NCBI GenBank assembly: GCA_963377175.1
Contig: CAUJNA010003735.1
Span: 213,501 to 277,500, forward strand
DNA: 64,000 nt
Source of the DNA: Effrenium voratum
Lineage: Eukaryota; Sar; Dinophyceae; Suessiales; Symbiodiniaceae
Reading direction: 5' to 3'
The notes beneath the pieces were generated by a model. The model had not been told where the DNA came from. It worked only from the letters and a program-made list of their open reading frames with translations, and made no database searches. How positions within the stretch are numbered: position 1 is the stretch's first letter; each line of letters begins with the position of its first letter. Below are positions 33,045-44,289 of the stretch, piece after piece. The translations under genes were made by a program, and so were the position numbers.

Positions 33045-33382
33045 GTGCGCCCTTCGCACAAACAAAGGCCTCTTGGCCAAATGGCTGTGGGTCAAAGCCG
33101 TTTTGGATACCATTTTGGGGTAGGTGCACCACCCCATGTTAGTTGATTTGAGTGGGGATTGCGATGTTCACTGGGGGTACGGGCTTTTGACCCATGGCCA
33201 AATACTGGGTGCTTGATTCTTTCGTCACCCATTGAAGGGTCTAGTTTGATACAATATCCATTACAACAGAGTCTTGAGCCTGCATTTCCTGCAACCTGAG
33301 GTCTGAGTTGCAGGGCGTTTACGAGTGCGAGTCTGAAGACTCTTTCGACAGTTGACACAGTCAACAGTCTCTCTATTTTCAG
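33045..33382 (+). other. Gene 3 intron containing one B1 element
   Basis: A 338-bp GT-AG intron. A family B1 element (33,079-33,202) fills more than a third of it, starting 34 bp after the donor. The remainder is unremarkable and ends with CTCTCTATTTTCAG. Confidence 0.5.
33079..33202 (+). repeat. Family B1 inverted-repeat element
   Basis: Starts AAATGGCTGTGGGTCAAAGC and ends CTTTTGACCCATGGCCAAAT. The right half GTTCACTGGGGGTACGGGC is identical in text to the copy at 4,969, implying recent spread. The GGTGAATTCACC palindrome has decayed to GGTGCACCACC here. Confidence 0.7.
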
Positions 33383-33595
33383 CTGATTTTCGAAGTCTTT
33401 TGCAGCAAGATTGCAAAGATTGCAAGTCTGTCTGTGGATTCAGGGTTGGATCTCATTCCCCTATGTCATGACTGGGAGACAGGTGATCCCATCCTGCAAC
33501 TGTTCAATCGTTGCAGCTTTTTGCCGTGGGCTGAAGCCATGTATCGTGGTGTCTTGCTCATGGTGAGAAAGCACAGCTTTTTCCGCAAGAGCTAA
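33383..33595 (+). CDS. Gene 3 terminal exon
   Basis: Follows TCTATTTTCAG. It reads LIFEVFCSKIAKIASL, then LDLIPLCHDWETGDPILQLF and MYRGVLLMVRKHSFF, ending TAA. The frame is open throughout, with protein-like hydrophobic spacing. It has no ATG near the start, as expected for a 3' exon. The opposite strand is also open here (33,461-33,817) but reads less naturally and runs against the local strand bias. Confidence 0.5.
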   Translation: MIFEVFCSKIAKIASLSVDSGLDLIPLCHDWETGDPILQLFNRCSFLPWAEAMYRGVLLMVRKHSFFRKS

Positions 33596-35129
33596 ACGGA
33601 TCTCGAGATGCCGGTGCAGTTCTGTTCGCAATGGTGCTGCGGGTATCCCAACCCCACTATTTCCTTGTCTAGGGTTCACATTCCAACTGGTGACTGACCC
33701 ATGGGATGATTGCTGAATCAAGCATCTTTGTTCCACGGTAGGATCCGATGGTTTTGGGGCCACTTCACGAATCATGGATATTTCGCCAAGCAAACTACCC
33801 AAAATTGGGGGTTGCACCCAAACTTAAATAAGAACAAAGCAGAGTTCTGACAAATTGGAATGCTTGATAGCTCATGTCAACATCCCAGCACCCAAAGTCC
33901 TGGGGGCATCATTTTAAAAACTTCCAGTGGCCCAGTGTCTTCCGCGCGAAAACGAACCTGCCCTAGCCTGACAAAACGACTGGTCTTCATGACTTTCCCA
34001 TTAGAAGGTGTTGGTTTTCCGTTGCCACGGTTCGCAACTTGTTAGTCTTCTTCTTCTGCTCCTTCTTCTTCTTCTTCTTCTTTTGCTTGTTCTTCCTCGT
34101 CTTCTCGTACCCGGTTTGCAAAATGGAATCGCGGAAGTACATGTTTGGCAATAAATGTACATTGATACCTTGGAACTATACAGATGTGTGTATATATATA
34201 TATATATATATATGTATTGCATACATGTATATCCATATACCTTTTTTATGTTCACTATATAGATACAGGATTTACAGATAGGATGTTGTGGCAATGTTTC
34301 CTGAACAGTCGAACAGTGCGACCATGTTGTCTTACGGTAAAGGTGATGCAATGACTGTTCAAGATGCTACACGTGTCCTAAATCGCTTAAACGTACTTCG
34401 ATTGCGAAAGTTTGTTTAAAATGAGAGCACGTTGCGTTGTGGCGACATTCTCATGTTTGAAGCATATCTATTTGACGTGTCAATAGCAAGTGTTACACAT
34501 AACTATGTCGATGTTTAGACGTTGTTTTGCATGATAGCTGCAAAATACTTTGTTCCCCAGGTTGCTGAAAGCTACAGGGGTTCAAACTTCAAGTAAAGAA
34601 GGGCGTGTGGACAAAAGACACATGGGACTTGCACCATCCCAGATCCACTACCCATCTTCCACTTATCTTTATTTGTGCCCCATCAGCTCCCATTTCAAAT
34701 GCCCCTCCAAAGTAATGTTGGACCTGCTTCAACCGGACCCTTCCCTGAACCGTGCCACCTCGGTTCTTGTCGGATTGGGACTTGTCAGTACGTACTGTGT
34801 TGCCAATACTGAAGTTGGCATTGCCACGACTCACAATAAGAGTGTTTTGACTTAGTGTTGTACATTTAGTGTTGCTAAAGCGTGCCACGGAATTTGCAAG
34901 CATTGGTTACATTTGTCTGATAGACATGATAGTTTTTACGATATTAGATATGTATACAGTATGTACCCCCCCCCCAGACTCGTTCTCAAAGGCTTTGCTA
35001 GAACCACGTATTGCCCCGCAAAGGGGCAGACGTGTCCAATAATTCTTCGATGGAGGATGGTCTCAAGTGAGGTGCTTCAGGGCATCAAAGGTCACTTGAG
35101 CCGATCCTCACTCGTGGCAAGATGCAGGT
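33596..35129. other. Spacer with simple repeats
   Basis: TTC repeat (34,047-34,083) and TA repeat (34,189-34,213). A C-tract at about 34,967-34,976 is followed by AG, resembling an acceptor, but the frame after it is not convincing. Otherwise nothing identified. Confidence 0.5.
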
Positions 35130-35269
35130 GTCCCTTTTTCTTCCGCGCGGAAGCCGCTTCGCGAATGAAACGGGCGCCGCAGGAAAAGGGATGGGTTTGG
35201 CGCATCGATTTGTTCGCCGAGGTGAGAAGGGGATGGGCACTGTGGTGCAACCTTCGCCTGGTGAATTAA
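35130..35269 (+). CDS. Candidate terminal exon, unrecognised
   Basis: After GATGCAG|G the frame reads CPFFFRAEAASRMKRAPQEK, then GWVWRIDLFAE and ends CNLRLVN-stop. A GAG|GTGAGA inside (35,221) would alternatively end an internal exon. The stop is followed at once by a TTTAGGG-like run. Confidence 0.4.
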
Positions 35270-35298
35270 TTTTAGGTTTTAGGGTTTAGGGTTTGGGG
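35269..35298 (+). repeat. Interstitial telomere-like TTTAGGG run
   Basis: TTTTAGGTTTTAGGGTTTAG followed by GGTTTGGGGG: about four degenerate TTTAGGG units. TTTAGGG is the telomere repeat of plants and of dinoflagellates studied so far. Internal position suggests a repaired break or chance. Confidence 0.55.
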
Positions 35299-35934
35299 GT
35301 AACTTTTGGGAAGGCCGATTTTTACTAGTGTCACATTGGTTATTCCCACAAAATTGGGCGGTTGGTTCCCTTTTCGAGTCCCTTGATATCTTGCCAAAAG
35401 AAGGGGTTCCCTATGTTGAGATATTTCCATTAAACGGGAATTCGGCTTTGGGAAGCTCGGCTTGCTCTAAGCGCCCGAGTCGCTTCGTTGCAACCGGAAA
35501 GCCTGAGATGGGCAGAGGAGGCCATGAGCCTCGCAGTATCCTTCACGCCACACTATGCCACACTCAGTTGTCCAAAGCCGACCTTTTGACCTTTTGAGGT
35601 TTCCCAAAGTTGGACCATTTTTAGTCATGGCCCCACAAGGTGAACCTTTTGTTTCTGGGTCCGATGGGCAACTGAGCATGACGTTGTTCTTTGTCATGTT
35701 GATGTTGAGAACATGGTTGCACTGCTTCGTTGGTATTGGACCGTTTTTTACATGCAAGCCTGACATGGCCATGAATTGATAGGGCCAACTGATTCTAACC
35801 TTACTGGAGGGACCGAGTGGACTTTGGCCAATCCACTTGCAGCCGCGTTCAAGCGTTGAGCCCTGCGGCATGGGGCTCTGTGCTTCAACCCACTGGTTGA
35901 TTCCAGGGACTGAAGAGGACCGTTTCAGCAGTTT

Positions 35935-36072
35935 GCTTGCTTGTTGGTTGGTTTTGTTGTTTGCTTTTGTTGGTTGGTTCTGTTGGTTTTGTTGGTTTGG
36001 TTGGTTTTGTTGGTTGGTTTTGTTGGTATTGTTGGTTTCGTTGGTTTTGTTGGTTTTGTTGGTTGGTTCGTT
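35935..36072 (+). repeat. TTGGTTTTG minisatellite
   Basis: About 14 irregular copies of a 9-13 bp unit built from TTGGTT and TTTTGTTGG on the + strand, directly upstream of an exon-like segment. Pure T/G text may serve as an extended pyrimidine/T-rich tract. Confidence 0.75.
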
Positions 36073-36112
36073 CGTGTCTTCGCGTTTTCGCTGCGCCAGC
36101 CCTTCGCCCGAG

Positions 36113-36196
36113 GCTGGCGACGGTGTCCCCCAGCGCTTTGGCGACCTGCTGCAAGAGCCACCCCCGGCCTTGGCACTACGCGAGGCCTCGGTCGAT
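36113..36196 (+). CDS. Candidate internal exon, unrecognised
   Basis: 84 nt between CCCGAG|G and GAT|GTGGGT, phase 0 at both ends. Reads GDGVPQRFGDLLQEPPPALA, then LREASVD. GC-rich against a T/G-rich upstream tract, as for other exons here. Confidence 0.45.
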
Positions 36197-37354
36197 GTGG
36201 GTCCCTTCGATCGGCGTGGACCCTTGACACAATTGGGTGGAGTAGGAGCGTAGCCGTAGGTCTATGGGGTGATCCAATTTCGGAGGGCTGTGGAGATTCA
36301 AGGTGGTTTGTTATTGCACTGCGTCCACAACGAAACCCAAAAGAGGAGTGGCTTCTTTTGCTTCCTAGACAGCCTGTTCGTCACCGCGAGGTAGGCCCAG
36401 GTAGGGGTTGTGTGTTTTCCCGAATCGGAATTGGAATCTGGTTAAGACATTTGGACGGTTCAAGCTCAGCGATTCGAGCGGAAGGCTTTGGGATTCCTTC
36501 AAGTTGTATTTGGCCTATGGATCAGTTTCGTTGAACATGGATAAACTGGAGGGTCAGTGTCCCATGATTTGCCAGGAGCCGACTTCTATGTTGCCCATAT
36601 GTTTCCCGAAAGGACACCGGTGCCCGCTTTTGGGTGGCTCAGCACGGACCGCCAAAAGAGAAACCAACGTGAATTGGAAACCAACGTGAATTGCCCCACA
36701 TTTTGGGAGAGACTTCCCCAATATTCCCAATGTTTGTTGGGGTATGGTGTGTGGATTTGTTTTTACATGTTCTGTTGGTGTGCCTCTGGGCCTCGGTCCC
36801 TTCAAGAGGCAACTTTGTTTTCCAGGTACCCTCCCACGAATGCTAGGCTGGCAGCCCTAGTTGTGAATGTCGAAGCGGAAGTATGTTTGTCAACTTTTCT
36901 GGACACCCATGTTGGAGGGTAGCAATGAAGACAGTTGTCGCGTGCGCTCGAAACGGCAGAAGCATTCCGCCTCGGCAGGAAGTACGGCATAAAGTTCGTG
37001 AAAGCTCTGCAGGGCTTGCATACCTCACACCTCAGCTCCTTGGCACGGAGACAAAAGAGGGCTGAACCAAAACAAGCAAAGTATTCTAACTAGGCTCATT
37101 TGCTTTCTTCCATGTGCTTAAGAATGTATTGATGTTCTTGGTTGGTTTTAAAGGGAATATACTCTATCACTACAGAAAGTATTGTTTTGTTGTTTAAAGC
37201 GGGATTAAGCAAACGGAAGTTTTAAACAAAGATCAATCGTGTGCTTGGAACAGCCATTAGGCCCTCCTCTCTCCCATTCTTTTCCTTTTGATTCGCCTTT
37301 AAACGCGGCCAAAATGCTGACCTCCAGCCACAATGCTGACCTCCCGTAGCCCAG
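36197..37354. other. No supported feature
   Basis: G/T-rich stretch. GAATTGGAAACCAACGT is part of a local direct repeat (near 36,660-36,695). Nothing else identified. Confidence 0.45.
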
Positions 37355-37428
37355 GCGACTTGGATGCGGTGGATCAGGAGGATTTGCTCCTCATGGCAGC
37401 GGAGCCGCTTGGCGCCAGCCAGCCGGCG
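37355..37428 (+). CDS. Candidate internal exon, unrecognised
   Basis: 74 nt between TAGCCCAG|G and GCG|GTTTTT, phase 1 to phase 0. Reads DLDAVDQEDLLLMAAEPLGA, then SQPA, an acidic helix-like segment. It may belong to the same gene as 36,113, but the phases do not join directly. Confidence 0.45.
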
Positions 37429-38912
37429 GTTTTTGCTTTTTTTGTGTTTTTTTTTGGGGGGGGGTGGTCAAAAACAAGAGTCCCTTTCGGGCCAGTTTTG
37501 ACCATGGCAACTTTTCCGATCTAGTGGGATAGATCATGTTTTTGTTTGATATTTGTGTAAAAGGACCTTTTGGTCAACCCCCGAACCCCCGTTTGTTTGC
37601 CGGTTGCTTGGAACATCGAAGGATCAGTCAAGGCAGCTTCAAGGCTTAAGGGGGTGTCCAGCTTGCGCAATGTTTGTGCGGCAAATAAATTGACCCTGGC
37701 AACGCCTCCATTTAGCATGAACAGATTCTTTGCAAGAGTCGGGAATCCCTTCGGACAGTTTCAAGGAAAGCCATCAGAAGCCGGATGATTGAACCAATAG
37801 AGAGGCACATCGGACTAGAGGATGCAACCAACGCAGTAGCAAATGATCAACCTTTGGAGCTGGAAAAGCATCATTCGGTCTTTAGAGTAGCTGCGTAGAG
37901 CGGTCTTTCAACGAGACCAATGTTGGAAGCGGCTGTCTATGTGTCCTTGGCTTTGTTTGCTTTGTTCGACGTCCCACATTTGTGTTCAGAGCATTTATTT
38001 GGTGGTTGCCTTGCATATTAGGAAGCTTATCACAAAACATAGGGGGTAGCCGTTTTGTGCATATTCCTATTATTGAGCGAGCTTCATTCTTTTCAATGCC
38101 AAGTGTCACCTCGTGTCAAACCATCAAAGCATGGGTTCTCAGTGAGCGAGTCGGAACTGTTGGCATCAACCAGTGGCAGACAATGGTCACTCAGTCCCAA
38201 ACGGATGGCTTCGGTTTTGTTCCCCCAGGCACTTTGGACATGAGTCGACATGAGTATTAATTACTGTAGATGTTTGCAGAATGTGCTGTAGCCGCAATCC
38301 TGCAGTGAGTTCACGTTGACACGACTTTGATATGTGCGCACCTTCGCCTCGTGCGTTCCCCATATCGCAAGGGCCAAGAAGGAGTGCCCTTCATTTCTCT
38401 CCCATCAAGCTGGGCTCGGTTGGAAGACTCTTCCAACTTGGTTGCAAAAGGAATTGGCTCCAACAGGGTGTTTGGCAATCAACACTATTTTATTTGGCAA
38501 CCAACTCGAATTCAATTGATATTGGCGAAAGGCAGTCTTTTTTGAGGGTATTTGTTTTTGCGGTTTTACAGGGAAACCAATAGGAAAGCCACCCTATTTT
38601 GGGAGGTCCGCTAAAAAAGACACCCAAATGAGTTCCCCTTTGCAGGTTGTTTCCCAGTTTGGAAAGCCGTTTTGGCATTCCCGGCCTCCATTTTGAACCT
38701 AGTCCGGGCAGGCGTTTTCGCTGTTATTCGGCAAAACTCCCAGGGCACTGTGCCCTTGGCTTTGGGAGCGAGATGTTGACAAAGAGTTCCCCAGGAATCA
38801 ACCCTGGCTTCAAGTCTTGGTCAAACAACTTGAGTTAAAAGCACAAAGAGTTCCCATCAAACAGTGGTAGCTGATGGATTTCAGCTAGCCTCTTTCTGTG
38901 AGTGACGGGAAT
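37429..38912. other. No supported feature
   Basis: No inverted-repeat element of families A-D and no exon with good borders. A short palindromic GGTTT...GAAACC motif occurs near 38,560. Confidence 0.45.
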
Positions 38913-39062
38913 ATGCATTCAAGTGATCATGGGGATGGGACTTCCCTCGCGGGCCTGACTGAAGTCATCCGTCCTTCAAAGTCTGAAGCCAAGACACATT
39001 TCTGCCCAGGAGTGACGACCCGGACATCTGACATTTCTGAGGAGGAGGATTCTGAGGTCTAG
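38913..39062 (+). CDS. Candidate terminal exon with acidic tail
   Basis: Open + frame from an ATG to TAG, 49 residues. It includes HGDGTSLAGLTEVIRPSKS and ends DISEEEDSEV. The acidic Ser/Glu-rich end resembles a natural C-terminus. It may start upstream of the ATG as part of a longer exon. Confidence 0.4.
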   Translation: MHSSDHGDGTSLAGLTEVIRPSKSEAKTHFCPGVTTRTSDISEEEDSEV

Positions 39063-40010
39063 CCTGGGTAAGGGCAGAAGAGATCATTTCCCAACAGGAC
39101 AACAACATTATTCAGCTGATCTTCCTTTTGGATGTTTGGCTCCACAATTTGGATGCGGCATTGATTGAGTTTTTTGCAGGTCCACTCGCCTCCAAAGAGC
39201 TGAACACAGCTCACAGATTGGGCTCCCTTCGACTTTCAACCCAGGGCTTGATTTGGTTCAAAGGGAATTGCCTTAGACACCAAGGACACCCAGCGGTATA
39301 GCGTATTTCAGGGCCCTTAGTGAGCAAAAACCCAGGCTCTGCAGGATGCTTTGTGTGGAGATCCAAAAAAGGCTTGCGGGATGGCATTGCCAGTAGGGGG
39401 TTAGCAGATTGCGTACTCGATCTGAGCAAAGGAATGGGTTGCATAGCCCATGCGACAAGCACACTCGCCCATGCTTTTCAACTGCGATGAAAACCGACAG
39501 GATTCGGCTTGTTTCACCGCTTGGATGCATTGTTGCCAAAGACATTTGCTTGGACTCCGATCCCAGTTTTCCTCTTAGCACAAGCTGAGCAATCGGGTGG
39601 AGGACACTTTCAGTGAAAAGCCTTGCTTATCTTGAGGCAAGTAGCAAGTGATACCCACCCAAGAGTAATATGTTTGATCCATTGGAACGGTTCAATACAT
39701 GAGCCTTGAGAAGTGTTTGCGGGCTCCTGGGCTTTGGACGTGAAGAATTAGATTCATTGCGGCCAATCCACTGAGGTGAGGAATAAGGTTCGGCCTTGGA
39801 AAGAGATGTGCCAAGGTGAACTCTATTCTCAGAGTGTCTCGGCAACCATGCAGCTTGCAGTTTGACATGCACACTCGTAGAAGGGATGAGCAGAGCCTTG
39901 GCATGGGAAATCTCATAGCCTGACGGCACATGCACATAATTGGCCAACAAGCATAACAAAATCATATTCAATGTAAAATTGATATATAAAAAATTAAACA
40001 TATTGATTAT
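39063..40010. other. No supported feature
   Basis: Both strands have open stretches of about 100 codons, but none reads convincingly. This is the transition from G/T-rich DNA to the AT-rich island, which begins abruptly near 39,950. Confidence 0.45.
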
Positions 40011-41330
40011 ATTTCTATCGACTGATCAAAAAGGGGGTGGTTGATTCAAAACATATAAAATATTATTATATATATATATACATATAATGATGATTATTGG
40101 AATATATATTTTGATTTATTGAATAGAGAATGAAATATATTTGATTAAATTCAATATTAATAATAACTATATGTATATACATATATATATTTGAATATTC
40201 TTAAATAATTAGGGTGTTTAATGATTATTATTTGGAATATATTTTATTTATATAATGAGATTGGTATGTATTTGGGGTTTAATTTTATGGTAAATTATTT
40301 AAAATATATTGATTTAAGATATTAAAATGATAATTATGATGGAATATATTGATTTGTGATGAAACAAATTAATGGGAAGAAATAAATAAAATATTTTTTT
40401 TAAAATAGAAACACATTTATGAATATGGTTTGATATTATTTGTATGAATATAATTTAAAAGAACAATTATTATTGGATTTTATGATATGTATTATTATAG
40501 ATATATAATTAATTTATAATTGATATTTAAAATGATATTATGTTATTTGAATATGTAATAAACGAAATAATTTATAATATAAATTGAATTTTTAAAATAT
40601 GTTTTTTAAATAATATTTTTAACAATAAATAATATATATATATATATATATTATTTATATGATTTAGATATTATTTTATAAAAAAATAATATATTATGAT
40701 TATGAATTATATTATAATGATTATATTGATAATATGATAGTGATGTTATAATTATTTAATATGGTATATTAAATATATATAAAGATAATGATTTAATGAA
40801 TATAATACAATGATGATGATGGTGATAATAATATATTAGGTATATATAATTATATATAAGAATAATGATATGAGGAATAATATGATGGGAAAAATAGGTG
40901 TAATTTTATTTTATGATAACATATTGAAATTTAATATGGATAGATTTATAATATTAATATTTATGTAAGATAATGTAAGAATATTATTATATGGTTAATT
41001 ATATTATGTTGATATTAATTATTATGTATTATAAATAGAATAATATTAGTTGATATGATATTACGGATAAGACATGATAATGTTATTTTTAGCGTCCGTA
41101 CCGTTATTAACACCTCAAAATAGCAGCCTTAATAGCACTTGTATTAGTAGCTTAAAATGCATGTTCCTTAGCTTTTAATTATTGATTTTGTAAATATATA
41201 TTTTTTTTTTTTAGAAGTTAAATTGCTTATGGTTGTTGTTGTTTTTGTAACATGAAATATGATTAATAATCAAAGGAAGTTTAACAAGAAACTTCCGTAG
41301 TACTGGAACTAAATGAGCTAGCTGCTTTGA
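40011..41330. other. AT-rich island, left part (G over C on + strand)
   Basis: Very AT-rich with many TATATA and AATAATAT words. The few GC pairs are mostly G on the + strand. No open frame of interest. Confidence 0.8.
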
Positions 41331-41339
41331 CATATAGCT

Positions 41340-41760
41340 ATGACAGGTAGCTAGCATGACAAATAGATAGCTTTGACATATAGCTAGCTTGACAGATAGA
41401 TAGCTTTCCAATAGGCTTGCTTGACAGATAGATAGCTTTGACATATAGCTAGCTTGACAGATAGATAGCTTTGACATATAGCTAGCTTGACAGATAGATA
41501 GCTTTCCAATACATGACAGATAGATAGCTTTGACATATAGCTAGCTTGACAGATAGATAGCTTTCCAATAGGCTTGCATGACAAATAGACAGCTTTGACA
41601 TATAGCTAGCTTGACAGATAGATAGCTTTCCAATAGGCTTGCATGACAGATAGATAGCTTTGACATATAGCTAGCTTGACAGATAGATAGCTTTCCAATA
41701 GGCTTGCATGACAGATAGATAGCTTTGACATATAGCCAGCTTAACACGTAGATAGCTTTC
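41340..41760 (+). repeat. 33-bp satellite, two alternating subtypes
   Basis: Units CTTGACAGATAGATAGCTTT end in either GACATATAGCTAG (33 bp) or CCAATAGGCTTG (32 bp), alternating to give a roughly 65-bp higher-order period. About 12 units. Reverse-strand Leu/Ser/Cys open frames are artefacts. Confidence 0.9.
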
Positions 41761-42990
41761 TCAAGTATAGATTTCGTGGCAGGCGCAGCACTTTCGCAAG
41801 CACTCTCTGCGAGCTGGGGGATGGCAAGATGCAGAAAACGTTGGCGCTGTGCGTGAATTGGGCTTCCGGACTGTGCGCAAACCACCTCGGCTGCGACGCC
41901 TGTACGGAGGCGGTCTCGGAACGGTCTCGGAGACGGGCCCATTGGCACGGCCTTTCGCAGGACTGGCGCAGCACTTTCGCAAGGTCAAGTATAGATTTCG
42001 TGGCAGGCGCAGCACTTTCGCAAGGTCAAGTATAGCTTTCGTGGCAGGCGCAGCACTTCGCCACTCTCTGCGAGCTGGGGGATGGCAAGATGCAGAAAAC
42101 GTTGGCGCTATGCGTGAATTGGGCTGGACTGTGCGCAAACCACCTCGGCTGCGACGCCTGTACGGAGGCGGGAACGGTCGGAACGGGTCGGAACGGGTTC
42201 GGAACGGGTTCGGAGACGGGCCCATTGGCACGGCCGCGCGAAGGTTTCGCAAGGTTTGAATTGCGTGGCAGGCGCAGCACTTTCGCAAGGTCAAGTATAG
42301 ATTTCGTGGCAGGCGCAGCACTTTCGCAAGGTCAAGTATCGATTTCGTGGCAGGCGCAGCACTTTCGCAAGGTGCTGCGTCCACTCTCTGCGAGCTGGGG
42401 GATGGCAAGATGCAGAAAACGTTGGCGCTGTGCGTGAATTGGGCTTCCGGACTGTGCGCAAACCACCTCGGCTGCGACGCCTGTACGGAGGCGGTCTCGG
42501 AACGGTCTCGGAACGGGTTCGGAACGGGTTCGGAGACGGGCCCATTGGCACGGCCGCGCGAAGGTTTCGCAAGGTTTGAATTGCGTGGCAGGCGCAGCAC
42601 TTTCGCAAGGTCAAGTATAGATTTCGTGGCAGGCGCAGCACTTTCGCAAGGTCAAATATCGATTTCGTGGCAGGCGCAGCACTTTCGCAAGGTCAAGTAT
42701 CGATTTCGTGGCAGGCGCAGCACTTTCGCAAGGTCAAATGCCAAATTCGTGGCAGGCGCAGCACTTTCGCAAGGTCAAGTACAAAATTCGTGGCAGGCGC
42801 ATCACTTTCGCAAGGTCAAGTACAGAATTTGTGGTAGGTGCAGCACTTTCGCAAGATCAAGTGCAAAATTCGTGGCACGCGCAGCACTTTCGCAAGGTCA
42901 AGTACAGATTTTGTGGCAGGCGCAGCACTTTAGCAAGGTTAAGCACACATTTGGTGGCAGGCGCAGCATTTTTGCAAGGTCAACTTTCGC
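41761..42990 (+). repeat. 41-bp satellite with a ~300-bp inserted block
   Basis: The basic unit CGTGGCAGGCGCAGCACTTT CGCAAGGTCAAGTATAGATTT (41 bp) is repeated. A non-satellite block beginning CCACTCTCTGCGAGCTGGGG and ending CCCATTGGCACGGCC occurs three times (starting about 41,800, 42,061 and 42,381), so the block and flanking units amplified together. GC-rich, unlike the AT-rich flanks. Confidence 0.9.
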
Positions 42991-43200
42991 AGCCGGGGCT
43001 CGAAAATCGCAACTTTTAAGTACGAAAGTAGTACGCGAAGTCAACTTTCGCAGCTGGGGCTTGAAAATCGCAACTTTTAAGTGCGAAAGTAGTGCGCAAA
43101 GTCCACTTTCGCAGCCGGGGCTTGAAAATCGTAACTTTTAAGTACGAAAGTAGTACGCGAAGTCAACTTTCGGGGATTGAACATCGCAACTTTTAAGTGC
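42985..43200 (+). repeat. 61-bp satellite, first array
   Basis: About three and a half units of CGCAACTTTTAAGTACGAAA GTAGTACGCGAAGTCAACTT TCGCAGC(T/C)GGGGCTTGAAAAT. The unit contains ACTTTCG/CGAAAGT inverted words. It follows the 41-bp array directly. Confidence 0.9.
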
Positions 43201-43261
43201 AGAGAAAGATGGACTGATAGATAGATCAATAAACAGATATAGAGATAGCTAGAGAAATAGA

Positions 43262-43615
43262 TTGCGTGGCAGGCGCAGCACTTTCGCAAGGTCAAGTATA
43301 CGTGGCAGGCGCAGCGCTTTCGCAAGGTCAAGTATCGATTTCGTGGCAGGCGCAGCACTTTCGCAAGGTCAAGTGCCAAATTCGTGGCAGGCGCAGCACT
43401 TTCGCAAGGTCAAGTACAAAATTCGTGGCAGGCGCATCACTTTCGCAAGGTCAAGTACAGAATTTGTGGCAGGTGCAGCACTTTCGCAAGGTCAAGTGCA
43501 AAATTCGTGGCACGCGCAGCACTTTCGCAAGGTCAAGTACAGATTTTGTGGCAGGCGCAGCACTTTAGCAAGGTCAAGCACAGATTTGGTGGCAGGCGCA
43601 GCATTTTTGCAAGGT
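43262..43615 (+). repeat. 41-bp satellite, second array
   Basis: About eight units of the same 41-bp repeat, in the same subtype order (GATTT, CCAAATT, ACAAAATT, ACAGAATT, GCAAAATT, ACAGATTTT) as the end of the first array. This shows that 41-bp plus 61-bp arrays were duplicated as one piece. Confidence 0.9.
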
Positions 43616-44075
43616 CAACTTTCGCAGCCGGGGCTCGAAAATCGCAACTTTTAAGTACGAAAGTAGTACGCGAAGTCAACTTTCGCAGCTGGGGCTTGAA
43701 AATCGCAACTTTTAAGTACGAAAGTAGTGCGCAAAGTCCACTTTCGCAGCCGGGGCTTGAAAATCGCAACTTTTAAGTACGAAAGTAGTACGCAAAGTCC
43801 ACTTTCGCAGCCGGGGCTTGAAAATCGCAACTTTTAAGTACGAAAGTAGTACGCAAAGTCCACTTTCGCAGCTGGGGCTCGAAAATCGCGACTTTTTAGT
43901 ACGAAAGTAGTACGCGAAGTCCACTTTCGTAGCTGGGGCTCGAAAATCGCAACTTTTAACTACGAAAGTAGTACGTGAAGTCCAGTTTCGCAGCTGGGGC
44001 TCGAAAATCGCAATTTTTAAGTACGAAAGTAGTACGCGAAGTCAACTTTCGGGGATTGAACATCGCAACTTTTAA
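43616..44075 (+). repeat. 61-bp satellite, second array
   Basis: About seven and a half units of the 61-bp repeat. It ends TTCGGGGATTGAACATCGCA and runs into AAGAAAGATGG(A/G) and a GATAGATAGATCAATAAACA tail, exactly as the first array does near 43,170-43,260. Confidence 0.9.
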
Positions 44076-44084
44076 GTGCAAAGA

Positions 44085-44245
44085 AAGATGGGTAGATAGA
44101 TAGATCAATAAACAGATATAGAGATAGTTAGAGAGATAGACAGAAAGAGAGAGAAAGAGACAGAGAAACAGAAAGAGAAAGAGAAAGAGAAAGAGAAAGA
44201 GAGAAAGAGAGAAAGAGAGAAAAAGACAGAGAGAGAGAGAAGCAA
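44085..44245 (+). repeat. GATA/GAGAAA microsatellite
   Basis: Purine-only GAGAAAGAGAGAAA text with GATAGATAGA at its left edge. It marks the point after which C exceeds G on the + strand. Confidence 0.85.
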
Positions 44246-44289
44246 GGGGCCAAAGACAGTTCTCCAAACTATAGTTGTTCACTGCTTTG

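Noticed and set aside
33461..33817. 118-codon - strand open frame
   Set aside because: It overlaps the + strand terminal exon of gene 3, which has a splice acceptor, fits the upstream exon's phase and follows the local strand bias.
34046..34236. Arg/Lys/Glu-rich open frame on the - strand
   Set aside because: Caused by the TTC and TA microsatellites.
41761..43776. Several 100-280 codon frames on both strands
   Set aside because: They run through the 41-bp and 61-bp satellites and repeat the same peptide; artefacts.
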